This document shows positions 1-11,619 of a DNA stretch of 64,000 bases, one piece after another. The notes below the pieces were generated by a model. That model searched no databases, was not told the DNA's origin, and saw nothing but the letters and a program-made list of their open reading frames with translations. Each line of letters begins with the position of its first letter. The first letter of the stretch is position 1. The translations under genes were made by a program, and so were the position numbers. The stretch is from Stomoxys calcitrans (Eukaryota > Arthropoda > Insecta > Diptera > Muscidae): contig NC_081553.1 in NCBI RefSeq assembly GCF_963082655.1, positions 47,613,527 through 47,677,526 on the forward strand. The letters run 5' to 3'.

Positions 1-372
1 GATTGAAATGAAATTTTGTCCAACGGATCCTCTCATGGCCATCAATATACGTATTTATTATGGTCTGAATCGATCTATAGCCTGATATAGCTCCCATAAA
101 AATCGTTCTCTCTATTTTACTTCTTGAGCCTCTAGAGGGCGCAATTCTTATTCGAATTGGCTGACATTTTACACAGGTCTCCAACATATAATTTAATTGT
201 GATCCAAACCGGACCATATCTTGATATCGCTCTAATAGCAGAGCAAATCTTTTCTTATTTCCTTTTTTGCCTAAGAAGAGATGCCGGGAAAAGAACTGGA
301 CAAATGCGATCCATGGTGGAGGGTATATAAGATTTGGCCCGGCCGAACTTAGCACGCTTTTACTTGTTTTAA
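1..372. repeat. Right end of a palindrome-ended interspersed repeat
   Basis: The segment ends with the text 'ggtggagggtatataag', a GGCCCGGCCGAACTTAGC motif and 'acgcttttacttgt', which recurs at about 5722, 60318, 60525 and 63520. It closely matches 59960-60318 over its whole length, so both are copies of one family. There is no coding frame of note. Function is unknown and mobility is inferred from dispersion only. Confidence 0.75.
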
Positions 373-1400
373 ATCTTGCCTGTCCATTTAATTTCAATGA
401 ATAGACCCAAATATCTTCTCAATTGTTTCCGTTGAATTTCCCACAAAAATAAAGACAATTTCCCCATTGATATTCTCAGCCTGGAATCGGTGGACTTATA
501 GCGGTTGTAGCTTTCATTTATTGGTTTGGCTGGTTGGTTGGTTGGTTTGTTGTTCAATATAGGGGATATATTTTTTTCATTAAATCCATTATATTACCAC
601 TACATAACAATTTGTAAGTATTGGTATGATATCATTTAGTGTCTCTTAATAATTCGTTGATAGTAATAATTTATAAATGTAATGCATATAATATATAGAT
701 GTCCATATAAATATTTGGGATACAATACCTTTTGTCGCATATATCATAAATGAAGTGTCCTAAGTCCAATGTGTGTATGTTTCGTTAGTATATATCTTTG
801 TGGCAAGTCTTAATAGTGTTTTGTTTTTTGTAGGTTTTTATTGGTTTTGGTGTCAATAAACTTTAAAAGTGTTCCAAATGTTCCTCTTTAATTAAATCTT
901 TTGTATGTTTGTTTATTGTTGTTCTTCAGTATTAATGTATAAAGTTGGCAAATATTGCATTAATAATAATAATAATAATATCGTGTCGTATAACTCGTAA
1001 GCATTTCAAATGCAAATTATTTGAAATAAAATTGCTGCAGTGTTATAATATCTATTTTTGTTTTTAATAATATTTTTAAATTTTTTTCGATTTATTTATT
1101 TTTATTTAAAAAAAATTTTTTTTTTTTCAAAAATATTAAAATTTTCATGATCACAAAAAATAAAGTAATTACGTATTTACTAACAATCACATAAAATATT
1201 TTTTTTTTAGAAAAAACTCTAGAATAGAAAGATCTAAAATAAAATTCATGCAAATAAATTTGTTAAAGAATTTTTTTTAAATAAATAGGGACATCGTTCT
1301 ACATGAAAGCAATATCCATACCATAATTGGCATGGATGTCGAATGACCTTATAAATACAACTCAAACCAGTAAGGAAGGGAAAAAGTCGGGCGGTGCCGC
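373..1400. other. AT-rich DNA without a recognised gene
   Basis: Apart from a short (AAT)n run near 961-980 and poly-A/poly-T stretches around 1080-1215, nothing is recognisable here. The 62-residue open frame at 369-557 has no family features and is probably chance. Confidence 0.6.
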
Positions 1401-1429
1401 TGTATAATACCCTACATCTAACCTATAAG

Positions 1430-3960
1430 AAGAATGTGGGAGCTATATCCAATTCTGAACCAATTATGATGGACCTCGGCGAGCAAATATGTTCAAACTG
1501 AAACAACTAAGTTTGACAACATTAATGCAAATTACCCAAAATCTGGCGAACATATATATGGGAGCTATATCCAAAACTGAACCGATTTCTATGAAATTTA
1601 CCAGTAATATCGAGAGTCATAAGAAAATCCTTCCTGCCAAATTTTGAGAGAATCGGTTTACAATTGACCATTTTATTGCTATATTACTGCAAATCGGACG
1701 AACATATATATGGGAGCTATATCCCAATCTAAACCGATTTTTATGAAATTCACCAATACTATTGAGAGTCATAAGAAAATCATTCCTACCAAATTTCAAG
1801 AGAATCGGTCAACAAATCACCATTTTATTGCTGTATTACTGCAAATCGGACGAACATATATATGGGAACTATATCCAAATCTGAACCGATTTCTATGAAA
1901 TTTAGCTGTAATATCGAGAGTCATAAGAAAATCCTTCCTGCCAAATTTCGAGAGAATCGGTTAACAAATGACAATTTTATGGCTGTATTACTGGAAATCG
2001 GACGAACATATATATGGGAGCTATATCCAAATCTGAACCGATTTCTATGAAATTTACCAGTAATATCGAGTGTCATAAGAAAATCCTTCCTGCCAAATTT
2101 CGAGAGAATAGGTCGACAAATCACCATTTATTGCTGTATTACTGGAAATCGGGCGAACATATATATGGGAGCTATATCCAAATCTGAACCGATTTCTATG
2201 AAATTTACCAATACTTTTGAAAGTCATTAGAAAATCCTTCCTGACAAATTTCGAGAGAATCGGTTAACAAATGACCATTTTAGGGCTGTATTACTGGAAA
2301 TCGGACGAACATATATATGGGAGCTATATCCAAATCTGAACCGATTTTTATGAAATTTACCAATACTATTGAGAGTCATATGAAAATCCTTCCTGCCAAA
2401 TTTCAAGAGAATCGGTCAGCAAATCACCATTTTATTGCTGTATTACTGCAAATCGGACGAACATATATATGGGAACTATATCCAAATCTGAACCGATTTT
2501 TATGAAATTTACCAATACTATTGAGAGTCATAAGAAAATCCTTCCTGCCAAATTTCAAGAGAATCGGTCAGCAAATCACCATTTTATTGCTGTATTACTG
2601 CAAATCGGACGAACATATATATGGGAGCTATATCCAAATCTGAACCGATTTCTATGAAATTTACCAATACTTTTGAAAGTCATTAGAAAATCCTTCCTGA
2701 CAAATTTCGAGAGAATCGGTTATCAAATGACCATTTTAGGGCTGTATTACTGGAAATCGGACGAACACATATATGGGAGCTATATCCAAATCTGAACCGA
2801 TTTTTATGAAATTTACCAATACTTTTGAAAGTCATTAGAAAATCCTTCCTGCCAAATTTCGAGAGAATAGGTCAACAAATCACCATTTATTGCTGTATTA
2901 CTGCAAATCGGACGAACATATACAGGGTGGCTGATGAATATTGCTACAATGATGAATATTGCTACATTTTTTTTTCGGTGTATGGAATACATTTTTCTTT
3001 TATTCATGTTAAATTAAATTATTAAATTCATTATTAAATTATTATTAATTAAATTAATTAATTAATTAATTAAATTAATTATTAAATTATTATTATTAAA
3101 TAGAAAAAAAGTTATTACATTTTTTTTTGGTAGCGGCTTTCATCAGCCACCCTGTATATGGGAGCTATATCCAAAACTGAACCGATTTCTATGAAATTTA
3201 CCAGTAATATCGAGAGTCATAAGAAAATCCTTCCTGCCAAATTTTGAGAGAATCGGTTAACAAATGACCATTATATTGCTGTATTACTGGAAATAGGACG
3301 TACATATATATGGGAGCTATATCCAAATCTGAACCGATTTTTATGAAGTTCACCAATACTATTGAGAGTCATATGAAAATCGTTGCTACCAAATTTCAAG
3401 AGAATCGGTCAACAAATCACCATTTTATTGCTGTATTACTGCAAATCGGACGATCATATATATGGGAGCTATATCCAAATCTGAACCGATTTCTATGAAA
3501 TTGACCTGTAATATCGAGAGTCATAAGAAAATCCTTCATGCCAAACTTCGAGAGAATCGGTTAACAAATGACAATTTTATGGCTGTATTACTGGAAATCG
3601 GACGAACATATATATGGGAGCTATATCCAAATCTGAACCGATTTCTATGAAATTTACCAGTAATATTGAGTGTCATAAGAAAATCCTTCCTACCAAATTT
3701 CAAGAGAATCCATTAACAAATGACCATTTTATTGCTGTATTACTGGAAATCGGACGAACATATATATGGGAGCTATATCCAAATCTGAACCGATTTTTAT
3801 GAAGTTCACCAATACTATTGAGAGTCATAAGAAAATCATTACTACCAAATTTCAAGAGAATCGGTTAACAAATTACCATTTTATTGCTGTATTACTGGAA
3901 ATCGGTCGAACATATATATGGGAGTCATATCCAAACCTGAACCGATTTTTTCCAATTTCT
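1430..3960. repeat. 152-bp tandem repeat array
   Basis: About sixteen monomers, each containing 'tatatgggagctatatcc', 'gaaccgattt', 'gagagtcataagaaaatcc', 'gagaatcggt' and 'gctgtattactg', follow head to tail; successive copies of the same landmark lie 152 bp apart (for example 3310, 3462, 3614, 3766). The first unit (about 1430-1550) is diverged. Each monomer can be read as a ~62-residue frame that runs over into the next, but 152 is not a multiple of three, so successive monomers are in different frames and a protein is unlikely. A 222-bp MITE interrupts the array at 2933. The last unit runs into the tail of a palindrome-family repeat with GACAGACGG-type short repeats at 4055-4090. Confidence 0.9.
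2933..3154. mobile_element. 222-bp MITE with TA target duplication
   Basis: The ends are inverted copies of CAGGGTGGCTGATGAA, flanked on both sides by TA (2931-2932 and 3155-3156). Removing the element and one TA restores exactly the 'acatatatatggg' text found at that place in neighbouring 152-bp monomers, so the host array gives the empty-site sequence. The interior is (TTAA)-rich and noncoding. TA duplication and CAG-type ends fit a nonautonomous Tc1/mariner-group element; the parent transposon is not visible in the window. Confidence 0.88.
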
Positions 3961-4119
3961 ATAGGCTTCGTCTCTGGGGCGAAAAACATGCCCATTAAAA
4001 AATTTGCAGACGATCGGATGAAAATTTCGACCAGTAGTTTGTACACAAATTAACATGGACAGACGCACGGACAGACAGACAGACGGACATATCTAAATCG
4101 AATCAGAAAGTGATTCAGT

Positions 4120-4208
4120 GCGACACCTCTTTGGAGAGAAATTTTACACGGCATAGTACTTCACAGATGTTGCCAGCATTAGGAGGAGAAAACCATCGCT
4201 GAAAATTT
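4120..4208 (-). repeat. tRNA-derived SINE, internal fragment
   Basis: Minus-strand text matches the middle of the SINE at 20929-21243 (the stretch with 'gctggcaacatttgtgagg' and 'ctctccaaagaggtg'). Head and tail are missing; it abuts the start of the next palindrome-family repeat. Confidence 0.75.
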
Positions 4209-5730
4209 TTATACCCTCCACCATAGGGTGGGGATATACTAATTTCGTCATTCTGTTGGTAACACCTAGAAATATGCGTCTAAGACCCCATAAGGTATAG
4301 ATATTCTTGATCGTCATGTCCTTTTAAGTCGATCTAGCCATGTCCGTCCGTCCGTCTGTCTGTCGAAAGCACGCTAACTTTCGAAGGAGTCAAGCTTATA
4401 TATATATAACCTACAAACAAAAATTTAGTATCCAAATTTCGTATGGGGTACCTAGGGGGGCGCCCCACCCCCAAAACTTACCAACTATATAAATACACCA
4501 ATCACGACAATATGGGACTCATATGAAAGGTATTTTAGATTACAAAACGTATTTGATATCCAATTGTCGGACCAAGTGTTTGGGGGACCACCCCAACCCC
4601 CAAAACACCCCTAAATCGGATATATTTACCGACCATGGCAATATGGGACTCAAATGAAAGGTATTTACGAGTAAAATATGCATAGTGTTCCGTTATGACT
4701 TCCAACAACTGTATCAAATACGGTTTGAATCGGTCAAGAACCTGATATAGCTCCCATATAAACCGATCTCCCGATTTTACTTCTTGAGCCCCTGAAAGCC
4801 TTAATTTTCATCCGATTTGGCTGAAATTTTACACATAGTGTTCCGTTATGACTTCTCACAACTGTGCCAAGTACGGTCTAAATCGTTCTATGACCTGATA
4901 TAGCTCCCATTTAAACAGATCTCCCGATTTCACTTCTTGAGCCCCTGGTAACCCCTGAGCCTATAACATGATATAGCTCTCATAAAAACCGATCCCCCGA
5001 TTTGACTTCTTGAGACCCTGAAAGCCGCAATTTTTGTCCGATTTGGCAGAAATTTTGCACGTGGTGTTTTGTTATGACTTCCAACAACTGTGCCAAGTAC
5101 GGTATAAATCGGTCAAGAACCTGATATAGCTCCTATATAAACCGATCTCCCGATTTGACTTCTTGAGCGCCTGAAAGCCGCAATTTTTGTCCGATTTGGC
5201 TGAACTTTTGCATATAGTGTTCTGTTATGACTTCCAACAACTTTGACTTTTTAAGCTTATGGAAACCGCAATTATTGTACAATTCGGCCGAAATTTTGAA
5301 CAACTGAGCCAAATACGGTCCAAATCTGTCTATAACTAAATATTCAAATTTGAAAATTTTGCCCATAAACATTCCACTAAGGAACAGGGGCAAACTTTTC
5401 ACATATCAATGAGTGCAGTCCGATTTAAGTCTAAGCTCAATGATAAGGGGCTCCTTTTTATGGCCGAGTCCGAACGGAGTGCCGCAGTGCTACACCTCTT
5501 TGGAGAGAAGTTTTCCATGGTATAATATCTCACAAATTTTGCCAGCATTAGGAGGGGAAAACCACCGCTGAAATTTTTTATTTTTGATGGTCTCGCCAGG
5601 ATTCGAATCCAGGCGTTTAGCGTCAAAGGCGGACATGCTAACCTCTAACCATATATTAGCAAAATCTGTGGTGGTGGGTTCCCAAGATTCAGCCCGGCCG
5701 AACTTAGCACGCTTTTACTTGTAAAATTTG
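4209..5730. repeat. Palindrome-ended interspersed repeat with internal ~150-bp units
   Basis: The segment opens with 'ataccctccaccatagggtgg', passes through 'ccatgtccgtccgtccgtctgtc', then carries several units built on 'gatatagctcccatataaaccgatctcccgattt'-like text split by 'cttcttgagcccctg', and closes with CCCGGCCGAACTTAGC at 5690-5722. A SINE interrupts it at 5345-5648. No gene is seen. This is the most abundant repeat type of the window. Confidence 0.8.
5345..5648 (-). mobile_element. tRNA-derived SINE, nearly complete, minus strand
   Basis: Read on the minus strand, it carries the B box GGATTCGAATCC-like core near 5592-5602, the middle segment with 'gccagcattaggagggg' on the plus strand, and the 3' part that ends in the reverse of 'gtttgcccctgttcc'. 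The 5' head is truncated just inside the A-box region, at 'tgctaacctct'. It sits inside a palindrome-family repeat. Confidence 0.8.
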
Positions 5731-5977
5731 TCTAAAATTTCATTCAATTGGGATGGGAATATTTTACTTTAATCCAAAAAGGAAGATCATATAAATAGGG
5801 TCCCTTTTCCCAATTCAAATCGACATACATATATGAGAAATATCTCAAAGATAAAATCTCAAAAAATGTCCCGTTTTGTTTTATTAGACATATTGAACGA
5901 TTAATCGGTCAACCGTCAACCTCTATCGATCTTGTTCGGTTAATCATTAGACTTGCATTTTGAAATAAACGATAATA

Positions 5978-6297
5978 TTGGGTGAATGTAGTCCTTCCAG
6001 AACGATCGTCTTATGTTGCACCTGAAGAAATTGACCTCCCTCGGCAAACCAGAGTGGTTTTGACTCAATTACGATCCGGCAGATGCAGCCGCCTCAACTA
6101 CTACAGAGCAAGGATTGATGCTGATGTGCATGATGCATGTCCCGATTGTGACCAGGAACCAAACGTCACCTGTTTAACTGCCCAGCCACACCCACTCGAC
6201 TCAGACCCATCTTAGTCGCAGAGTTCCTCGATCTAGACACTCAATAGAATCAAGCAGACGAAAGATAGAACACAACAAACTGCTACAACAACCACCT
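5978..6297 (+). pseudogene. Jockey-like LINE, 3' end fragment
   Basis: The fragment matches the last 320 bp of the LINE at 49049-51031. Its frame at 5982-6215 reads APEEIDLPRQTR and then a cysteine-containing segment (CPDCDQ) near the end of the polymerase ORF. It ends with 'aactgctacaacaacc', the characteristic tail of this LINE. It is 5'-truncated, as retrotransposed LINE copies commonly are, and has small deletions relative to the better copy. Confidence 0.8.
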
Positions 6298-7600
6298 AAC
6301 CTATCACGCGTTCATTTCAATTGCCTACTCTCGGTAACCAAGTACCTGGATCACGCCGTGAGTGAATCATGTTTAGGTAACCTCAGCAGTAAGCGTTTCG
6401 TCTAGTATCCCTTAAATACTTGAGCCTCGGCTTATGTGTGTGTTCCCTCCGCCCACAACTAAGTCTCGTTTCCCCGAATGCTTCACACACATCGAGAGGG
6501 AATCACGACTCGGTTTTCTCAGTAGCCGGGGCAGTGACCAGCGCTCACTAGAGAAGTTTTTGCTCAACTACTATCTGAAAATTGCAAACATCCCTCAGAG
6601 ACTGACTGACTGACAACTACCCAAGATGCAGAGCTCATTAAATCACTATATGAATGAGCAGTTTGTTGGGAAAGGATACAGGATACTGATCGTTCACTAT
6701 AAAATATATAGAGTTGGCCTGTATTCTTATTAAGGATCCAAAACGTCCCTTTATAACAGTGTATAACACTTTTAAAGATTATTATGAAATTTTAAATTAT
6801 TTAACATATATTTTTTAATAAAAACTTTTTGCGCGGCATTTAATAATACAAAAATATAATATTTAACTCTAATAATAATAATAATAATAATAATAAATTA
6901 AAATTAATCAAATTGAAAATATTGCATGCTATAATAAACATTTAATGGTAGTTGGTTTAGTTTTCGTGTTTTTCTTTTTTAAGATTTTGTTTTTGTAAAT
7001 TCCCTACAATCATGCATAATTTTATTGGTTGAATAATATACTATTACACAAAAACAAAAATGTTAAACTGTAAAGCACAATGTACGATTATGATTTATCA
7101 TAATCCATTCTAATAACCACACATATCGTAATAATCGACGATATGGGCGGCGGCGGACAGTCAGTGAGAAAATATATAGCAAATATTCTTAATATCTTAT
7201 GGATCACACGCTCTAGGGATAGTAGTTTGGGGAATGAGAAAACAAGCGAGGTGTTTTTTGAATTAAACACAAAATTACAATCTATAGAAGCTTTTTTTTC
7301 ATGTATAACTAAAACTTATGCTAACTAAAATATATAAATTAAAAATATACAAAGCATATGGGGCACTCCACACAAAATTGAACTAATCAAAAGTTTTGGT
7401 TGATTGTAAGTTCCAGAAAAGTAAAGCAGGAATATTCCTCTTATATGAATTAGAGCCCTCCGATTCAAGCTCTAGCTCATTGATAACCAACAATCTCTTA
7501 AGCAAAGTCCAAATCTCCGTATATAGGTTATGTATGGAACAAAGACTCCTTTGAAATTTTGATCTTATATGCAGAAAAATCCTTTCTATATTTTATCATT
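6298..7600. other. No gene recognised
   Basis: Noncoding-looking DNA. An (AAT)n run lies at about 6870-6897. The 6298-6640 part is less AT-rich than its surroundings and may be an unrecognised element. Overlapping short frames at 7088-7328 have no recognisable features. Confidence 0.5.
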
Positions 7601-7604
7601 TTTA

Positions 7605-8687
7605 TACTCTCCACCATAGGATGGGGTTATACTAATTTTGTCATTCCGCTTGTAACACCTCGAAACATGCGTCTAAGACCCCAAAAGGTATATATATATT
7701 CTAGGTCGTCATGACATTTTAAATCGATCTAGCCATGTCCGTCCGTCCGTCTGTCGAAAGCACGCTAACTTTCGATAGAGTAAAGCTAGCCGCTTGAAAT
7801 TATGCACAAATATATCTTATATGTGTAGGTCAGTTGGGATTGTGAATGGGCCAAATCGGTCCATGTTTTGATATAGCTGCTATATAAACCGATCTTGGAT
7901 TTTGACTTCTTGAGCATTTAGAGGGCGCAATTGTTATCCGATTTGGCTGAAATTTTGCTCGTGGTGTTTTGGTATCACTTCCAACAACTGTGCTAAGTAT
8001 GCTCCAAATCGCTTTATAACCTGATATAGCTGCCATATAAACCGATCTGGGGTCTTGACTTCTTGAGCCTCTAGAGGGCGCAATTGTCATTCGATTTGGC
8101 TGAAATTTGGCATTAAGTGTTCCGTTGTGACTTTCAACAACTGTTCTAAGTATGGTTCAAATCGGTCCATAACTTGATATAGCTGCCATATAAACCGATC
8201 TTGGATTTTGACTTCTTTAGGCAATAGAGAGCGCAATTGTCATCCGATTTGGCTGAAATTTTGTATGAAGTGTTTTGTTATGATTTCCAGCAACTGTGCT
8301 AAATATGGTTCAAATCGGTCCCTAACCTCATATAGTTGCCATATAAACTGATCTTGGATCTTGACTTCTTTAGCCAATAGAGGGCGAAATTCTCATCCGA
8401 TTTAGCTGAAATTTGGCATAAAGTGTTCCATTATGACTTCCAACAAATATGCTAAGTATGGTTCAAATCGATCCATAACCTGATATTGGTGCCATATAAA
8501 CCGGTCTTGGATCCTGACTTCTTTAGCCAATAGAGGGCGCAATTCTCATCCGAATTGGCTGAAATTGTGCGTGAAGTGTTGTGTTATAACTTCCAACAAC
8601 TGTGCTAAGTATGTTTCAAATTGGTCCATAACCTGATATAGGTGCCATAAATACCGATCTTGGATTTTGACTTCTTGAACCACTAGA
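7605..8687. repeat. Palindrome-family repeat, left part with ~155-bp units
   Basis: The left-end text 'actctccaccataggatgggg' is followed by the 'gtccgtccgtctgtcgaaag' block and six units spaced about 155 bp, each with 'gacttct' and 'agagggcgcaattgtcatccg'-type text (near 7900, 8050, 8205, 8360, 8515, 8665). It breaks off where LINE sequence begins. Confidence 0.8.
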
Positions 8688-8844
8688 TGGAATGCCTCAC
8701 GAATGCCCTCAACCTGTCTTTGAACACTCTTATAGTACCCGATGTCTGGAATATGGGCAGCAATCCTATGTAATGCCTCACGACTGCCCTCAAAACCTGT
8801 CTTTGAACACTCTTATAGTACCCGATGTCTGGAAGATGGGCAGC

Positions 8845-8940
8845 AATCCTATGGCAGCCGTTTGTACGTACCGGATTGACCCGATGGAGTTCTTCATTGC
8901 CAAGGGCTGCCGCCTCATTGTATAGCACACCGCTACAACA
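8845..8940 (+). mobile_element. Short LINE head-tail retroposon copy
   Basis: The copy starts 'aatcctatggcagccg', continues with 'gtacgtaccggattgaccc' and 'gggctgccgcctca', and ends 'ccgctacaac'. It is the same unit as at 20288, 28129 and 57298. The flanks are rearranged (the start is duplicated at about 8755), so no clean target duplication can be assigned. Confidence 0.7.
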
Positions 8941-9437
8941 TCATGGAATGCCTTACGACTGTGCTCAACCTGTCTATGAACACTCTTATAGTACCCGATG
9001 TCTGGACGAGGGACAGACCTAAACCTGAGGACCACTGAAGCCTGGAAAAATCTGATTAAGGGGGAGTCGTATAGACCGATCTCCCCACTCTTACCAGCAG
9101 CCAGACGCTTGAGGGACTAGTCCTCCCGAGTCTAGTTGGAGAATTTCCATTCGCGAGCATCAGTATGGATTTCGAATACTGCATAGCACAACAACTGCTC
9201 TACATGCCATCATCGCACACATTTGCCATGGCTTCAATCAGCCCAGGCCATGTGATAGGATGGCCCTTGTGGCATTGCACCTATCGTCATATGCGGACGA
9301 TTGTACGATCATTGATCCATTGATGACATCTGCGATAGGTTAAACATCTACCTCCACAACTTCCTCTTATTTCGCTGCAAAAAATTTTAAGATATCTGCC
9401 AGCAAATCTTCAGCCACATTGTTCACTACATACACGC

Positions 9438-9848
9438 TTGCCCGGCACGGGATAGCTGCGAGCACCACACAGGCTGGAACATTGAGCTCCGATTTTTGTG
9501 TGGTGTTCATGGCTGTCACGAAAAGCTTAGCTGTGAGCTACCGGGCGAGTCCACAGGTTGCGGATAGTAGAATGCTCCATACGACTGTAACGGCAGTCGC
9601 GGACAATCAGCGGTATCCAGCGGAGAGTCTCCTCAGTGAGAGGCCGGGCGTCACCTGCGCTTGCACAAATACTGGGTGCCTATAATGTTCGATATGACAA
9701 GGCGAGTTATTGGCGCCTTTAAATAACCAATGGCCACCATGTTCCCGCGGCGATCGGTCATATAGATCGGAACGGACTTGCTCACATACAGGATTTTGAC
9801 AAGGATCGCCACCTCCACATGAAAATGTGTCTACATCAACACAACAGA
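9438..9848 (+). mobile_element. 390-bp hairpin-tailed repeat inside a LINE
   Basis: It begins 'ggcacgggatagctgcgag', contains 'gcggacaatcagcggta' and 'cgagttattggcgccttt', and ends with the CCACATGAAAATGTG(T)-type hairpin followed by 'ctacatcaacacaac'. It interrupts the LINE pseudogene, whose sequence resumes at 9849. The frames read in it are not shared between copies, so it is noncoding. Confidence 0.8.
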
Positions 9849-10617
9849 AACAAGATCCCCAAGTCACTTGCCGGCAGCTCTTGGGATGCTGACAAAGAAA
9901 CCTTGTTGACAATATACAAAGCAATTGGCCGGTCGGTGATATGTTATGCAGCGCCAATGTGGTCCCGTCAGCTTTGTGACACGCATTGTAATACAGATAT
10001 GTGATAATGCCACCCTTCGAACTGCGACGGGCTGTCTGCTCAGTTCTCATGTCGACCACCTCCATCATGGGACAAAGATCCTACAACTAGTTGCTGTCTA
10101 AACAAGACCTTGTGGACTGTTATCGCAGAGACCATCCAAATCATCATCTTATGGATAGGTATTCACCGCCCAGTGGCCTTAAGGTAGGTTTATATGATCT
10201 AGAATGTGAGGTCCGGCGCTACAATAGAGAACCTCTAGATCAAGCAGGTCATTCATGCAGGCACGGTAGCGATGCGGTGAATTGCTACCGGGTGAATGTA
10301 GTTCTTGGAGACCGCCTTCCACTGTACCTGGAGAAATTGACCTCCCCCGGCAAACATTCTTTTTTGGCTCAATTACGTTCCGGCAGATGCAGCCACCTCA
10401 ACTCCTACAGAGCAAAGATTGATGCCGACGTGCAAGATGTTTGCCCCGATTGTAACCAGGGACTGCACGATACACGTCACCTGTTTAACTGCCCAGCCAG
10501 ACCCACTTGACTCAGACCCAGATCCCTGTAGACGCACCCGATCTTAGTCGCAGAGTTCCTGGATCTGGACACTCAACAGAATTAAGCAGACGAAAGATAG
10601 AACACAAACTGCTACAA

Positions 10618-11045
10618 CAACAACCGGTGTTGTTATATGGTTTTGAGGCCTGGGTACTTGTGAAATCAGACGAGGCAGTACTTGGAGTGTTTGAGAGAGA
10701 GAGAGAAATTCTTCGTAAAATATATGGACCTGTTTGTGTTAATGCAAACCGAGACGACCAAAAGCCCGATGAAAAGATCAAGTGGTGGAAGACACCTTGG
10801 AACTTGGTGTCAGAGATTTTAGAATGAACGCAGAAGCTCGAAGCGCTTGGAACATTATTTTACGTCCAATTAAAATAAAGTAATATTTTATCATGGAATG
10901 CCCCATATGTGATTGGGAGACACCTTGAAACTGGTGTCAGAGATTTTAGAATGAACGCAGAAGCTCGAAGCGCTTGGAACATTATTCTACGTCCAATTAA
11001 AATAAAGTAATATTTTATCATGGAATGTCCCATATGCGATTGATA
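10618..11045 (+). pseudogene. RTE-like LINE C-terminal fragment with tandem 3' end
   Basis: The frame near 10622-10750 reads YGFEAWVLVKSDEAVLGVFE then REILRKIYGPV, which resembles the end of reverse transcriptases of RTE-type non-LTR elements (YG-E-W ... FER--LR-I-GP). Downstream a 128-bp unit starting GACACCTTG is repeated (10791-10918 and 10919-11043). It begins directly after the tail of the jockey-like LINE. Confidence 0.55.
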
Positions 11046-11487
11046 CTTATAAAACTTATAAAGCCTATCTTTGAACTTTAACAAAATGCAATGCCATCGT
11101 ACTCTTTGTTTTTCTTCTTTACAATCACAAGGATTTGCTTTCTCAACACCGACTGTTTGTACTAAAATATTTGAAGTAATCTTATCATCATAAGTATAGA
11201 GTAGGTTATAGTTGTATGTAGGTAATTGCATTAATTCTTAGTGTTATTTGTTGTTGTTGTTGGGTTTGCTGAGTTTCAAGTATTAGTATGCATAGTATTT
11301 TTTGCATTATGGGGGGCGTTGCAGTGAGTGTGTACTAACACATTTGTAATTGCTATAAGTACATGGTGATTAATAATACATGTTTGGATTTAACCGTTAT
11401 GCTAGCAATACAATGTCAACAAGTAAGGAGTTATTTTTCTTTGGTTCCTCCCCTGCTTTTTTCAGCATTTACAAGGCTATTCAGCAT
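11046..11487 (-). other. Sac2/INPP5F 3' flank
   Basis: Downstream of the Sac2 stop codon on the minus strand. A 3' UTR must start here, but I see no AATAAA in minus orientation within about 260 nt of the stop, so the cleavage site cannot be placed. Confidence 0.4.
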
Positions 11488-11619
11488 TTACAAGGCTATC
11501 AATTTCGATTTGCATTTATGCTCCTGCCACATTTCCTCCAATTGCAATTTGTTGTTGGTGCTTCTTTCGGGTGGTGTATTATCAGCTGAACTGGTGGAGG
11601 TTGGAGTTAAGACGCCAGA
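11488..11619 (-). CDS. INPP5F: Sac2 exon 11 (C-terminus and stop)
   Basis: The acceptor reads 'tttttcctag' before TCTGGCGTC; the frame gives SGVLTPTSTSSADNTPPERS and then a KLQLEEMWQEHKCKSKLIAL end with TAA at 11490-11488. The last residues resemble the QNELKKMF... end of vertebrate INPP5F as I remember it. 43 residues (1049-1091). A 19-bp direct duplication (11462-11480, 11481-11499) overlaps the stop codon. Confidence 0.88.
   Translation of the reverse strand, partial: SGVLTPTSTSSADNTPPERSTNNKLQLEEMWQEHKCKSKLIAL

Larger units (their letters stand above)
8688..10617 (+). pseudogene. Decayed jockey-like LINE (reverse transcriptase part to 3' end)
   Basis: In order: three partial tandem copies of the reverse-transcriptase segment encoding TLIVPDVW (8690-8770, 8771-8850, 8943-9010); the segment up to the finger/palm region (to ~9275); a deletion; the 'tatgcggacgattgtacg' YADD-coding segment near 9290; an inserted 390-bp element (9438-9848); then the region encoding SLAGSSWDADKETLL to the C-terminal CPDCNQGLHDTRHLFNCPA motif (10440-10500). 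It ends in 'aaactgctacaacaacaacc'. It has many frameshifts and cannot be active. Better preserved relative: 49049-51031. Confidence 0.85.

Noticed and set aside
1710..4053. Series of nearly identical 62-codon frames (MGAISKSEP...)
   Set aside because: They arise from the 152-bp tandem monomer; the monomer length shifts frame each time and the frames have no start context or protein features.
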